From Brevibacillus sp. DP1.3A (GTDB lineage Bacteria; Bacillota; Bacilli; Brevibacillales; Brevibacillaceae): a DNA stretch of 64,000 nt. A program made the position numbers and the translations under genes. The notes below the pieces were generated by a model. It searched no databases. It was given only the letters and a program-made list of their open reading frames with translations, and was not told the origin of the DNA. Below are positions 24,801-36,759 of this stretch, in pieces; the first letter of the stretch is position 1, and every line of letters starts with the position of its first letter. The stretch spans positions 3,455,001 to 3,519,000 of the forward strand of contig NZ_CP085876.1 in the NCBI RefSeq assembly GCF_013284245.2. Direction: 5' to 3'.

Positions 24801-27800
24801 GTACTTCTGCTTCTTTGACGAATGCTTCATACACTGTGCTTAGCTCGTTTACCATTACATCCATAGACCAACCGTCTGAGATGATGTGATGCATATTCAT
24901 CCAGAGAACGGACTCTTGTTCCTCCAGTCGGATCAACGCTGCTCTCATCAGCGGCCATTGATCCAGTTGGAATGGAGTCGCGCCATCTTCTTCCACCTTA
25001 CTCATCCATATAGCGCCTTTTTCCGCTGCTGGCATGTCGCGTAGGTCAGTGACAGGAAGTGACAAATGTACATTTGAATGAATTACTTGAACCGCTCGTC
25101 CTTCTATGTCCTTAACCGTTGTTCGAAGGGATTCATGCCGCTTGATGATTTCATTCAAAGCACGTTCCATTACATTCGTATCGACTGCTCCACGCAGATG
25201 GAATCCGACCGGAATGTTGTACATGGCGCTATTCGGAATAAGCCGATCAAGGAACCATAGACGTTGTTGGGCGTAAGACAGCGGTAACTCTTGAGAACTG
25301 TCCAATGAAAGCGGTTTTATCGGACTTTGCTTTATCGGCTCCGCACCTTGGCGAGTGAATTGAATACGTTCAGCCAATTCTGCTACCGTCTGATAGGTAA
25401 AAATCTCACGCATCTGAAGCTGAGTTTGAAATAGTTTGGATGTACGGGACAGCAATTGTGTCGCTAAAAGCGAATGCCCTCCCAATTCGAAAAAGTTATC
25501 GTGGATCCCGACTTGTGATACACCAAGAACCTCCTCCCAAATCCGGGCGAGCAATTCCTCAATTGGATTGCGCGGCGCACTGTACGCGTTGCCTGTTTGC
25601 ACATTGCCATCTGGGAGTGGCAAAGCTTTGCGATCAATTTTGCCGCTCGAGGTCAGTGGGAACTCTTCCATTTGAATGAAATGAGACGGAACCATGTAAT
25701 CTGGCAGCGTTTCGCGAAGCAGTGTACGTAATGAGGCAACAGTCCACACCTGATCGGCGATGATATAGGCGCATAGATACGCTTGATTGTTATGATCTGT
25801 GTGTGCCACTACCACTGCATCACGAATCGATTCTTCTTCAATCAACTGGTTACGAATTTCGTTCAACTCAATCCGAAAGCCACGAATTTTCACTTGATGG
25901 TCAATACGTCCGAGGTATTCGATGTTTCCATCCTTGCGATAACGAGCCAGGTCGCCTGTACGGTACATGCGTTTGCCTGCTTCAAACGGATGGGGAACAA
26001 ACTTTTCGTTCGTCAATTCTTCATTATTTAGATATCCTCTCGCCAATCCAGCTCCGGCAATGCATAATTCACCAGGAACTCCGATTGGCTGCAATTGACC
26101 ATACTGATTGACGATATGCATTTGATAGTTGGCCAATGGCTTTCCAATAGGCACAGGATTTTCTATCAAGTCTACCGTGAGTGAGTAGCAGGAAGCATAA
26201 ATCGTAGCTTCGGTCGGACCATAGATGTTCTCCACTTTCACTTCTGGCAATACGTTATATACTTTTGGCGCAAGATCATTCGGCATTGCTTCCCCGGCAG
26301 CCATGATGTATCGCAGGCGGTTTCTCTCTTTTCGCCCCTCTAGATACTCGACAAAAGGAATGAGCATAGATGGAACAAAATTGACGTGAGTTACGTCATA
26401 ATTTACAATGAATCCCCAAATTTTGTCAGGTTCTTTCTCCGCGCCAGGTTCGAGAATCACCAGTCTGCCGTTGCCGGGAATCCAGCCGAAGATTTCTGCG
26501 ATAGATACGTCGAAGGTATAGGTCGTTTTTAACAAATACGCATCTTTTTCTTGTAGCGGATATTTCTCTTGCAGTGCGAAGATTTGATTCAATAGACTCG
26601 CATGCTCGATCATGACGCCTTTCGGTTTGCCTGTCGAACCCGATGTATAGATGACGTATGCAAGATTACTCGTTTGGACAACATTCGCAAGATTACCCGG
26701 TGCTCCCTGATAAAGCTCCTCCGCCTCTAGATCAAAGATCCGATTTGCAAAATCAATTGTCTCTAAAAAGCGTTTTTTTGTAAGAAGTAGCACACTGCCG
26801 CTATCCTGTAAAATGTATTCGATGCGTTCCTTCGGATGAGTCGGGTCTATTGGTAAATATGCTCCGCCTGCTTTAAAAATCGCAAGAATGGCAATGATCA
26901 TTTCCGGTGAGCGTTCTGTGAGCAAGCTGACAATACTTTCTGGTCCGACCCCTTTTGCACGTAAAAATGTAGCAAGTTGATTAGCCTTTTCGTTTAGCTC
27001 ACGATAAGTTAGCTTTTGCTCTCCCATGACCAGCGCAATGAAGTGTGGTTGTTTCTCTGCACGCTCTTCAAAAATCTGGTGAATCAGATAATCAATAGGA
27101 TAATTGCGATATGTATCATTAAAAGTATGGAGCTGAAGGTGCTTCTCTTCGGAATTTACCACTTCTAGATTTTTTAGAAGGATATCCGGTGTATTTGTCA
27201 CTTGCGTCATGATCGTTGTGAGTTGTTGGTTGAGGTGCTGGAGTTGATCTTCCGTAAATACGGATGCATTGTATATATACGTAACTGTGAGGGTATCGTC
27301 TGAGGTGACCATTATGTTTAGGTCGTAGTTGGTTTGTTCAAAAGCATGCAGATTTGTGAGAGTGAATTCTTGGTTATATTGGTTCAGACGGGTCAAAAGC
27401 TCTGCGCCCATCGGATAGTTTTGGAACAGAATAATATGATCGATCAGTTGTTGATTTTTCTGAATGTCCGCGAGGGAAAGATAATGATATTTTTCCAGCG
27501 AAATCGACTCTTCTTGTACTTGTTTCACCAGATCAGAAAACGTTTGATTCTCTCTCATCTGAACACGGATAGGTATGGTATTGATAAAAAGTCCAACCAT
27601 CTGCTCGACATTCGGGATATCGATTGGACGGCCAGAGACAACCGATCCGAATACAACGTCATCGATATTGCTTTGGCGCTGCAACATGAGACCCCAGATG
27701 GTACGAAAGAGATTGTTTACAGTCACTTGCAATTGTTTTGCGATTTTATTCAAGTGGCTCGTCAACGACTGACCAATCGTGAAGACCAGCTCTGCTTGAT

Positions 27801-28464
27801 TGTATTTGATTCCGGTACCCTGGTTTTGAATAAATGTGCTCGGCTCATAGCTACTTAAATACCGTGACCAGTTGACTTTTGCCTCTTCTGCATCCTGTTC
27901 CCCTAACCAGCTTATGTACGTGCTGTACGGATAAACTTGGCCGAGATTTACTGGTCGTTCGTCTTTTAATTGTTGATAGATTTGGAAAAAGTCATGTAAC
28001 ACAATCGGAATGCACCAGCCGTCAAGCAAAATGTGATGGTGACTCCAGATCAGTGTATAGGCATCAGAAGCGGTTTGGACAAGAGTGAGGCGAATGAGCA
28101 CATCTTTTGCCAAATCAAAGTTTTTCTGACGTTCTCTTTTAGCAAAGTCCTCCAAAAAGACAGCTTGCTCGTCTTCAGAGAGGTGTGTGATATCTATCAC
28201 CTGCACGTTTGTCTTTCTTTCCTTGAGTACAATTTGTCGCGGCTTTTGAACCTTTTCAAGGATAAAGACAGTTCGGAGAATATCGTGTCGCTCGATCAGC
28301 GCGTTTAAGCTTTGTTCGAGAAGAGCTGGATCGATGAGTCCTCTAATGGTAAATCGCAATTGTTCAAAATAGGACTCTGTTCCTTCGTCCAGGAGGGAAT
28401 GAAATAACATTCCCTCTTGCATGGGAGATAACGGATATATATTGGCGATCTTTTTACTTGACAC
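5257..28464 (-). CDS. lgrB: Linear gramicidin synthetase subunit B, six-module form (NRPS, 7,735 aa)
   Basis: Six complete NRPS modules, arranged as three bimodules of C-A-T followed by C-A-T-E. Each pair adds an L-residue then a D-residue. The start is a GTG at 28464 behind a strong AGGAGGAG site, 28 bp after lgrA. Carrier serines lie near residues 1000, 2060, 3575, 4635, 6150 and 7215. The three epimerase domains keep HHxxxDG (HHLAVDG or HHLVVDG), and the condensation domains keep their HHxxxDG motif. Condensation domains 1, 3 and 5 start with the LxPxQEGMLFHSL signature of domains that follow an epimerase; 2, 4 and 6 are L-L type. Predicted residues: small, D-Leu, Ala, D-Val, Ala, D-Val. 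Published linear gramicidin LgrB has four modules (Ala, D-Leu, Ala, D-Val), so this protein carries an extra Ala-D-Val bimodule. Modules 5-6 and 7-8 are a tandem duplication with an exact 7,740 bp period. Its size is close to LgrC by coincidence; its order and codes are those of LgrB. Confidence 0.88.
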   Translation of the reverse strand: MSSKKIANIYPLSPMQEGMLFHSLLDEGTESYFEQLRFTIRGLIDPALLEQSLNALIERHDILRTVFILEKVQKPRQIVLKERKTNVQVIDITHLSEDEQAVFLEDFAKRERQKNFDLAKDVLIRLTLVQTASDAYTLIWSHHHILLDGWCIPIVLHDFFQIYQQLKDERPVNLGQVYPYSTYISWLGEQDAEEAKVNWSRYLSSYEPSTFIQNQGTGIKYNQAELVFTIGQSLTSHLNKIAKQLQVTVNNLFRTIWGLMLQRQSNIDDVVFGSVVSGRPIDIPNVEQMVGLFINTIPIRVQMRENQTFSDLVKQVQEESISLEKYHYLSLADIQKNQQLIDHIILFQNYPMGAELLTRLNQYNQEFTLTNLHAFEQTNYDLNIMVTSDDTLTVTYIYNASVFTEDQLQHLNQQLTTIMTQVTNTPDILLKNLEVVNSEEKHLQLHTFNDTYRNYPIDYLIHQIFEERAEKQPHFIALVMGEQKLTYRELNEKANQLATFLRAKGVGPESIVSLLTERSPEMIIAILAIFKAGGAYLPIDPTHPKERIEYILQDSGSVLLLTKKRFLETIDFANRIFDLEAEELYQGAPGNLANVVQTSNLAYVIYTSGSTGKPKGVMIEHASLLNQIFALQEKYPLQEKDAYLLKTTYTFDVSIAEIFGWIPGNGRLVILEPGAEKEPDKIWGFIVNYDVTHVNFVPSMLIPFVEYLEGRKERNRLRYIMAAGEAMPNDLAPKVYNVLPEVKVENIYGPTEATIYASCYSLTVDLIENPVPIGKPLANYQMHIVNQYGQLQPIGVPGELCIAGAGLARGYLNNEELTNEKFVPHPFEAGKRMYRTGDLARYRKDGNIEYLGRIDHQVKIRGFRIELNEIRNQLIEEESIRDAVVVAHTDHNNQAYLCAYIIADQVWTVASLRTLLRETLPDYMVPSHFIQMEEFPLTSSGKIDRKALPLPDGNVQTGNAYSAPRNPIEELLARIWEEVLGVSQVGIHDNFFELGGHSLLATQLLSRTSKLFQTQLQMREIFTYQTVAELAERIQFTRQGAEPIKQSPIKPLSLDSSQELPLSYAQQRLWFLDRLIPNSAMYNIPVGFHLRGAVDTNVMERALNEIIKRHESLRTTVKDIEGRAVQVIHSNVHLSLPVTDLRDMPAAEKGAIWMSKVEEDGATPFQLDQWPLMRAALIRLEEQESVLWMNMHHIISDGWSMDVMVNELSTVYEAFVKEAEVPLADLPIQYRDYAIWQRENWQDNVWEQQLSYWKKKLGQSEPLLPLPTDRPRTVVQSYRGDNYSFFVPGEVGQKLRELGRQEGATLFMTLLAAFKHFVYRYTHTTDILIGTPVAGRNRQEIENLIGFFVNMLVLRTDLSNEPTFVELLRRVRETAFDAFANQDIPFERLVDELQIERSLSYSPLFQVLFSVQGMSTGVRKGETISITPNEVNLNKTTKFDLTLTMIEDEDYGFKGVFEYSTDLFDRTTIERMAEHFRNLLQAIATNPAQKITEVELLGDVERDQLLVGWNDTEVDYSRDLCVHERVAQLAQTLPDQIAVSGEQGAITYADLDAKANQLAHLLLKQGVGSEDLVGICVERSIEMVIGQLAILKAGAAYVPMDPAYPQERLAFMIRNSQMSLVLTQERLVGALPKDAATFLCLDRDWHVIAEMSSVAPAVTAKAEQLAYVIYTSGSTGTPKGVEIEHGSLLNLVNWHQRAYNVIAANRASQIAGTAFDASVWEIWPYLTAGATICLPQEEIRLVPEKLRTWLVESGITISFLPTPLAESLLTLNWPADSALRYMLTGGDTLHHYPSANVPFTLVNQYGPTENTVVATAGIVPVQGEREAAPSIGRPIDNVSVYVLDASRKPVPVGVVGELYIAGKSLARGYLNRPDLTEASFVPNPFSTDEGARMYRTGDLVRYLVDGNLEFIGRADDQVSIRGFRVELGEIESALYAHSAVSEAVVIVREDLTPGVKRLVAYAVLHEGEEVQTNELRQSLKDRLPDYMVPSVIILMDALPLTPNGKVDRRALPVPDALRAQWEDCFVAPQTEIEHKLAEIWQGVLGVESIGIHDNFFELGGDSILTIQIVSRANQAGIRFTPKHLFDSQTLAELAASVVVLEDAPQVQMEQGVVTGELPLTPIQTWFFEQEICHVNHWNQSVMLAVREEMDASLLAKAFATILAHHDALRLRFRNVNGKWEQYHDVVSDEDVFQVVDLTAVLETDIEEQMQAIADQLQESLDIEKGPLLRAAYFQCGAKQRLFIAIHHLAVDGVSWRIILEDLQMAYQQLTGLQQLNLPQKTTSFKQWSEQLTQYAEQSVVDEYWANLDTSHVLNLPVDHPNGKNTESLAVQVKIKLDVDETRALLQEVPAAYRTQINDVLLSALIRAYNNWTGQETLYVSVEGHGREEIIDGVDISRTVGWFTIMYPVLLEMEPKTPWGSLIKSVKEQLRTIPDKGIGYGIHRYVSKDEQTLNTLQAYPQPEISFNYLGQFDQDQTADSSLFQIIPNWSASNLSKDEARLHKLDFQSMVAGDQLEMTWTYSGDMYEQQTIEELARDYVQSLQAIIAHCRSEEAGGYTPSDFALAELDQKSLDKFIGNNRLIENIYTLTPLQEGMLFHSLYEQEGGDYVVQLVVNLDHLNVAMFSEAWQKVVERHAILRTSFLWSGLEKPHQVVHTKVKAHVEQLDWSHLTKEKQEANLQTYLEQDRKLGFDLAHPPLMRWSLIRLDSKTSQLVWSFHHMLLDGWSTPIVLNDWLAYYQASVDGTEAKLSVAPPFSSYIAWLKQQSLEVSEQYWRNHLRGFRIPTPLSMGNPGGRAVQQKEYADHMTLLSKETTASLQTFARRHQLTMNTLVQGAWALILSRYAGESEVVFGTTNLGRPTDLRGVDSMVGLFINTLPVRVLFSEQMTVIDWLQNIQQEQSEIRQYEFTPLVDIQSWSEVPLGQALFDSILVFENYLSGAKTNANTDMSLNAIKAVEQTNYPLTLVAAPGEELMLKLIYETNRFEQFTMDKVLAQLIKVLESMMAQPTEHLSTISFITDEERHKLVVEWNATETEYARDAVMHQLFEAQVVATPDAEALIVGEERLTYAELNRRANQLAHYLRAQGIGPEVLVAVLMERTTEMIVAMMGILKAGGAYVPIDPAYPQERIGYTLEDSQAAILLTQESLLSMLPEHPAQVICLDRDWELIAEQSEENLPNLALPTSLSYVIYTSGSTGLPKGVAIQHSSVLAFIAWAKTVFSAEEMSGVLASTSICFDLSVYEIFVTLSYGGKVILADNALHVPSLPAVNEVTLINTVPSAAKELVRMNAIPSTVRVVNLAGEPLPNTLVQSLYALEHVEKVFNLYGPSEDTTYSTYVQVTKGATSEPTIGRPLSNTQAYILDTNLQPVPLGLPGELYLGGEGLARGYLNRPELTAERFLSNPFHADPHARMYSTGDLVRYLPDGEIEYLGRIDHQVKIRGYRIELGELEAVLRTHPAVKEAVVMAREDKLGDKRLAAYVTTEEESREDGTDFAAWAKAKLPEFMVPSVFVWLDAMPLTPNGKIDRKQLPEPEWGQMASTQEYVAPRTQTEELIATSWSHVLGIEKVGIHDNFFELGGHSLLATRVISRLRDMFAGEVPIRTLFENPTVAELSEALGSFLQETTGASIVPVSREGQLPLSFAQQRLWFLDRLMPNSALYNIPSAMRLHGDLKLEAWNKSLQVLIQRHESLRTTFDHVNGQAVQIIHPYQEQSLRVIDLSELPTDECEAETQRLAGIEAATPFNLSEGPLFRTTLIRISEQEAVFLFNMHHIIFDGWSIGIFIKEMRALYEAFVHGKEPALADLTLQYADYAVWQRKWMEEDVLTQQLAYWKEKLVDAEPLLALPTDRPRPAVQGHVGAMHTITLSAELLAKLNLLSREEGSTLFMTLLTAFQTLLYRYSGQEDILVGSPVAGRNREETESLIGFFINTLVLRTDLSGEPTFRDLLARVKETALEAYAHQDLPFEKLVDELALERSLSYSPLFQVMFVLQNFQLDLDEKAGIRVSEFDMDKHLVTAKFDLTLTMTERQNGLIATFEYNTALFDETTIVRMSQHFHHLLEAIVQMPEQTITQLPFLPQAEREQLLVEWNDSTTAYPRDQRVDQLFQQTAMLYPNRIALVAGDQSLTYSQLETRANQVANYLQKQGVRSGSLVGICVKRSLEMLIGVLGILKAGGAYVPLDSDYPKERLAYMMDDAQVTVLLTQEQLLSSLPSGEHTVICLDRDWAMIAEESERAPDIDTTAESLAYVIYTSGSTGLPKGTLVIHRGIVRLVKETDYVTITEQDVFLQASTVSFDAATFEIWGSLLNGAKLVLMPPDLPSLEELGQAIQKHKVTTLWLTAGLFTLMVDHHKEYLTGVRQLLVGGDVVSVPHVRKALEIEGLTIINGYGPTENTTFTCCYPVTELPETNSSFPIGRPIKNTTVYVLDGKIQPVPIGVTGELYIGGDGLATGYLNRPDLTEERFVPNPFSTDPQARLYRTGDLVRYLPDGLIEFIGRIDNQVKIRGFRIELSEVEAVLAKHPDLVASVVIVREDEPGKKQLVAYAVKEAEQEMDTAELRKHFKAHVPDYMVPSAFVMLDELPLTPNGKVDRRALPKPDYANTSDEHYVAPHTNIERKLSEIWQDVLRIEEISINSNFFELGGDSILSIQIVSRANQAGIRLTPKQIFENQTIAELAALVSTTGNGENAIQLAEQGIVTGNVLLTPIQKWFFAANQPSIHHWNQSFLLTVEEPVDTDALERAITELLAHHDALRMRYTNNDGLWSQHIEGLGEPAPFDLVDLTDISPEEQFARLEEIAGEKQASLNITEGPMFRAVYFHLGKERAGRLLLAIHHLVVDGVSWRILLEDLQAAYEQAVNGQAVQLPSKTTSFKAWAEQLHAYANSDALEMEKNFWTNQAYEVEPLPVDRTYESAQNTEASTKQITLTLTAEETRNLLHETLPSYRLQINDVLLASLAKALTRWTRKETMVVLLEGHGREEIIEGADLSHTVGWFTSMYPLQISIEQEKTWGHTLKTVKEQLRQIPNKGVGYGILRYLSDDLELHHHLNAQPKPQISFNYLGQFDQTVAVSSTFGIASECSGANLAPDSIRENLLDIISAVTGDQLHVTWLYNENIHDEQTIAAVADDYMEALREIMSYTQSAEEIGYTPSDFPLANLNQQSIDKYIASDRQIESVYSLTPLQEGMLFHSLYEQEGGDYVVQFLMTMRDISLEAFEQAWQKIVDRHSILRTSFIWEGLEQPHQIVRKQVKVSIDKIDLRHVDVAKQEAEIQAYMEKDRVRNFQFNQAPLMRWTLFSTNDNTYRFLWSFHHILLDGWSMPLILQDWQASYQAIYRGEEEKLEAVQPFSRYIAWINKQDKQVAERYWREQLKGFYESTPLAIGKAGSHAIQPKTYRDRTVYLSKEVTAHLQAFARKQQLTLNTLVQGAWALILSGYSGSDDVVFGTTVSGRPAELPGVENMVGLFINTLPVRVMFDPSQTIQEWLQHLQKTQLDIRQYEYTPLVDVQGWSEVPHGQSLFDSILVFENYLNSTSEDSDSGVSLSEVQAVEQTNYPLTLVAAPGDELALKLIYEQGRFDTEVIVKVLEQMSQVLHALTAQAEQPLTTLSFITDEERHKLVVEWNATETEYARDAVMHQLFEAQVVATPDAEALIVGEERLTYAELNRRANQLAHYLRAQGIGPEVLVAVLMERTTEMIVAMMGILKAGGAYVPIDPAYPQERIGYTLEDSQAAILLTQESLLSMLPEHPAQVICLDRDWELIAEKSEENLLNLVEPTNLSYVIYTSGSTGLPKGVAIQHSSVIAFIAWAKTIFSAEEMSGVLASTSICFDLSVYEIFVTLSYGGKVILADNALHVPSLPAVNEVTLINTVPSAAKELVRMNAIPSTVRVVNLAGEPLPNTLVQSLYALEHVEKVFNLYGPSEDTTYSTYVQVTKGATSEPTIGRPLSNTQAYILDTNLQPVPLGLPGELYLGGDGLARGYLNRPELTAEQFLSNPFHADPHARMYGTGDLVRYLPDGQIEYLGRIDHQVKIRGYRIELGELEAVLRTHPAVKEAVVMAREDKLGDKRLAAYVTTKDESSEEATDLAVWAKAKLPEFMVPSVFVWLDAMPLTPNGKIDRKQLPEPEWGQMASTQEYVAPRTQTEELVTTIWSHVLGIEKVGIHDNFFELGGHSLLATRVISRLRDMFAGEVPIRTLFENPTVAELSEALGSFLQETTGASIVPVSREGHLPLSFAQQRLWFLDRLMPDSALYNIPSAMRLHGDLKLEAWNKSLQVLIQRHESLRTTFDHVDGQAVQMIHAYQEQSLRVIDLRELPTDECEAETQRLAGIEAATPFNLSEGPLFRTTLIRISEQETVFLLNMHHIISDGWSMGVFIREWFTSYEAISQNDIPALADLPVQYADYAAWQREWLQGSVLDEQLSYWSGKLGGAEPLLTLPTDRSRPAVQTYEGAIYSTTLAGELLDKLQTLSRKEESTLFMTLLAAFQTLLYRYSGQEDILVGSPVAGRNRQETEQLIGFFINTLVLRTNMSGEPTFRDLLARVKETALEAYAYQDLPFEKLVDELALERSLSYSPLFQVMFVLQNFQLDLDEKAGIRVSEFDMDKHLVTAKFDLTLTMAEKQDELIATFEYNTALFDETTIVRMSQHFHHLLEAIVQMPELTITQLPFLPQAEQEQLLVEWNDTTTAYPRDQRVDQLFQQTAMLYPNRIAVVAGDQSLTYSQLETRANQVANYLQKQGVRPGSLVGICVKRSLEMLIGVLGILKAGGAYVPLDSDYPKERLAYMMDDAHVTVLLTQEQLLPSLPPGEHTVICLDRDWVMMDEESELAPDIDTTAESLAYVIYTSGSTGLPKGTLVIHRGIARLVKETDYVTITEQDVFLQASTVSFDAATFEIWGSLLNGAKLVLMPPDLPSLEELGQAIQTHKVTTFWLTAGLFTLMVDHYKEYLTGVRQLLVGGDVVSVPHVRKALEIEGITIINGYGPTENTTFTCCYPVTELPETISSFPIGRPIKNTTVYVLDGKMHPVPIGVTGELYIGGDGLATGYLNRPDLTEERFVPNPFSTDPQARLYRTGDLVRYLPDGLIEFIGRIDNQVKIRGFRIELSEVEAVLAKHPSLAASVVIVREDEPGKKQLVAYAVKEAEQEMDTVELRQHFKAHVPDYMVPTAFVMLDELPLTPNGKVDRKALPVPVYDRSQDVHSFAQATSLIEQRLTEIWCAVLRMDRIGIHDNFFELGGDSILSIQIVARANTAGIHLTPKNLFDHQTIAELAKVAGHSTKMEAEQGMVTGEAPLLPIQKWFFEQEQPTPHHWNQSMLLQVNEQLDEEHLERAITQLLTHHDALRLRYTYTDGQWKQTHAEVESEGLLMLEDLSMVSPAQHMRRIEKLSHQAQASLDLENGPLMKIVYFDLGYDRPGRLLIVIHHLAVDGVSWRVLIEDLQTAYRQAAEGTEIQLRAKTTSYKAWAVKMNEYASSERIVAEKEYWITAADEMVSFTPPIHDGELNTEGNCRTITISLEEEETETLLQKVPSRYRAQINDVLLTALALAHAKWTGEQSLLVNLEGHGREELFSEVDLSRTVGWFTSMYPLLIRLDQNMTQENALVIVKEKLQQIPNKGLGYGILRYLTKDNEVSEKLAAIPQPPISFNYLGQFNQAGEGDSLFGFATGERGSNISPDNRRAHLIDVVGAVTGGKLNLSFLYSETLHSEASVETFAHQFTEILRSLIQAEKQSYRVEDFEDADLSQTELNKVLSKLKKRKGN
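6993..11690 (-). repeat. Tandem bimodule repeat, downstream copy (lgrB modules 7-8)
   Basis: Partner of 14,733-19,430 at 7,740 bp distance. The high-identity blocks are 6,993-9,110 and 9,455-11,690; the patch between them (about 9,111-9,455) diverges and resembles the second condensation domain of lgrC instead. Confidence 0.9.
9880..12995 (-). other. LgrB module 7: C-A-T, probably alanine (second copy)
   Basis: Same pocket residues as module 5 (DLYNNALTY), with only scattered differences elsewhere in the adenylation domain. Linear gramicidin synthetase has no module at this place: after D-Val6 the standard line goes directly to LgrC. Confidence 0.65.
13000..17580 (-). other. LgrB module 6: C-A-T-E, D-valine (first copy)
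   Basis: The pocket reads DAFWLGGTF (core FDAATFEIW, WLTAGL, LVGGD, NGYGPTENTTF), one conservative step from the GrsB/TycC valine code DAFWIGGTF. The carrier (GGDSILSIQ) and the epimerase (HHLVVDG) follow. It corresponds to D-Val6 of linear gramicidin. Confidence 0.8.
14733..19430 (-). repeat. Tandem bimodule repeat, upstream copy (lgrB modules 5-6)
   Basis: Covers A5-T5-C6-A6 and the start of T6 (synthetase numbering). It is nearly identical to 6,993-11,690 at a constant offset of 7,740 bp (2,580 codons), except for a diverged patch at about 16,851-17,195. Outside these limits the pair drops to ordinary family similarity. Confidence 0.9.
17620..20735 (-). other. LgrB module 5: C-A-T, probably alanine (first copy)
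   Basis: The pocket reads DLYNNALTY (core FDLSVYEIF, NTVPSA, NLAGEP, NLYGPSEDTTY; position 278 may read T depending on alignment). It resembles the alanine code DLFNNALTY. No epimerase. Its adenylation domain is nearly identical to that of module 7 at 7,740 bp distance. Confidence 0.65.
20740..25330 (-). other. LgrB module 4: C-A-T-E, probably D-leucine
   Basis: The pocket reads DAWFLGQVV (core FDASVWEIW, SFLPTP, LTGGD, NQYGPTENTVV). It differs at one position from the well known leucine code DAWFLGNVV of lichenysin-type synthetases. An epimerase follows the carrier, giving D-Leu, as at position 4 of linear gramicidin. Confidence 0.75.
25380..28464 (-). other. LgrB module 3: C-A-T, probably alanine or another small residue
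   Basis: The pocket reads DVAFMAIIY, differing from lgrA module 2 at three positions (I to V, L to M, C to A). The two adenylation domains share long segments such as [17 protein letters not shown]. In linear gramicidin these positions are Gly2 and Ala3. The assignment rests mainly on position in the assembly line. Confidence 0.55.
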
Positions 28465-28492
28465 GTCTACTCTCCTCCTGAGCTACATTTAC

Positions 28493-35822
<7,330 letters not shown>

Positions 35823-36758
35823 ATGGAGCCTGCAATCGTAATTAAGGATCTCAAAAAGTCGTTCGGAGACAAAAAAGTTCTCGATGGCATTTCCCTCTCG
35901 ATTCCCAAAGGTACTATTTTTGGTCTACTTGGGCCTAATGGAGCTGGAAAAACAACCTCCCTCCGAATCCTTTCCTGCCTCATTGAGCCTACGTCAGGAG
36001 AAGTCACCATCCTCGGTCATCAAATCAGCAAGAATAAAGAAGAGATTCGCAAAAAAATTGGTTGTGTAACAGAATCTCCCGGGGTGTATGACAAGCTTTC
36101 TCTGTTGGACAACCTGGAATTCTTCGCCTCCTGCTACCAGATTCCCAAAGCCAAGCGTGCTTCACGCATCGAGTATTTGCTTCGCCAGTTCGATTTGTGG
36201 GACAGAAGAAACGATCCTGCTGGCAGATTGTCTAAAGGAATGAAACAAAAACTTTCGATTGTTTGCGCGATTTTACACGATCCAGAAGTGCTTTTCTTAG
36301 ACGAGGTCACAGCCAATCTCGATCCTGTCAGCACTCGGAAGCTGAAAGATCTGATTCGGGAGTGGGCTGCCGCTGGAAAAACGATCATCTTTTGTTCACA
36401 TATCCTGGCAGAAATTGATGAGTTATGTCATGAATTCGCCATCATTAAGGGTGAGGTGATTCGTTTAACTACCCCACAGAAGTTCCGCGAAGAGTGGACC
36501 ACCTACAATGTGCTTCTTGATGTAGGATCGGATTCACAAAAGTCAGAACAGATTATTAAAGCCTCCGAGGAAGTGGAGACGTATCAGCGCACCGAAGATC
36601 AGTTCCATCTGAGGGTAGCCAATCCAAAGACCTCGAACCCACAGCTGATCAAAAAGCTGGTCGCAGCGGATATTACCGTCAATTACATAGCCCCCATCTC
36701 CGTGTCACTGGAGGACTCCTATCTCAGCTTGTTGAATCAAGAAAAGGAGGCGATCTAG
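35823..36758 (+). CDS. ABC transporter ATP-binding protein (ABC-2 type exporter)
   Basis: ATPase of a two-gene exporter, 311 aa. The ATG at 35823 has AAAAGGAG eight bases upstream; the frame stays open a further 25 codons upstream but without a better site. Visible motifs: Walker A GPNGAGKTT (about 39-47), signature LSKGMKQKLS, Walker B VLFLDEVTANLD and the switch histidine in FCSHIL. The roughly 80-residue C-terminal extension is typical of the bacitracin/Na+ (BcrA/NatA-like) branch. It is divergent from lgrA and directly followed by its permease, with an AGGAGG site at the end of the gene. It may export or detoxify the gramicidin-like product; its position is the only evidence for that. Confidence 0.88.
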   Translation: MEPAIVIKDLKKSFGDKKVLDGISLSIPKGTIFGLLGPNGAGKTTSLRILSCLIEPTSGEVTILGHQISKNKEEIRKKIGCVTESPGVYDKLSLLDNLEFFASCYQIPKAKRASRIEYLLRQFDLWDRRNDPAGRLSKGMKQKLSIVCAILHDPEVLFLDEVTANLDPVSTRKLKDLIREWAAAGKTIIFCSHILAEIDELCHEFAIIKGEVIRLTTPQKFREEWTTYNVLLDVGSDSQKSEQIIKASEEVETYQRTEDQFHLRVANPKTSNPQLIKKLVAADITVNYIAPISVSLEDSYLSLLNQEKEAI

Positions 36759-36759
36759 G

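Noticed and set aside
24540-24830. Many 60-130 codon frames inside the synthetase genes on both strands
   Set aside because: They are shadow frames of the NRPS genes, repeated where the modules repeat, without ribosome sites or family features.
5257-28464. Reading the 7,735 aa synthetase as LgrC because of its six modules and similar length
   Set aside because: The A-domain pockets do not fit Trp, it follows lgrA directly, and the next gene begins with the valine modules expected of LgrC.
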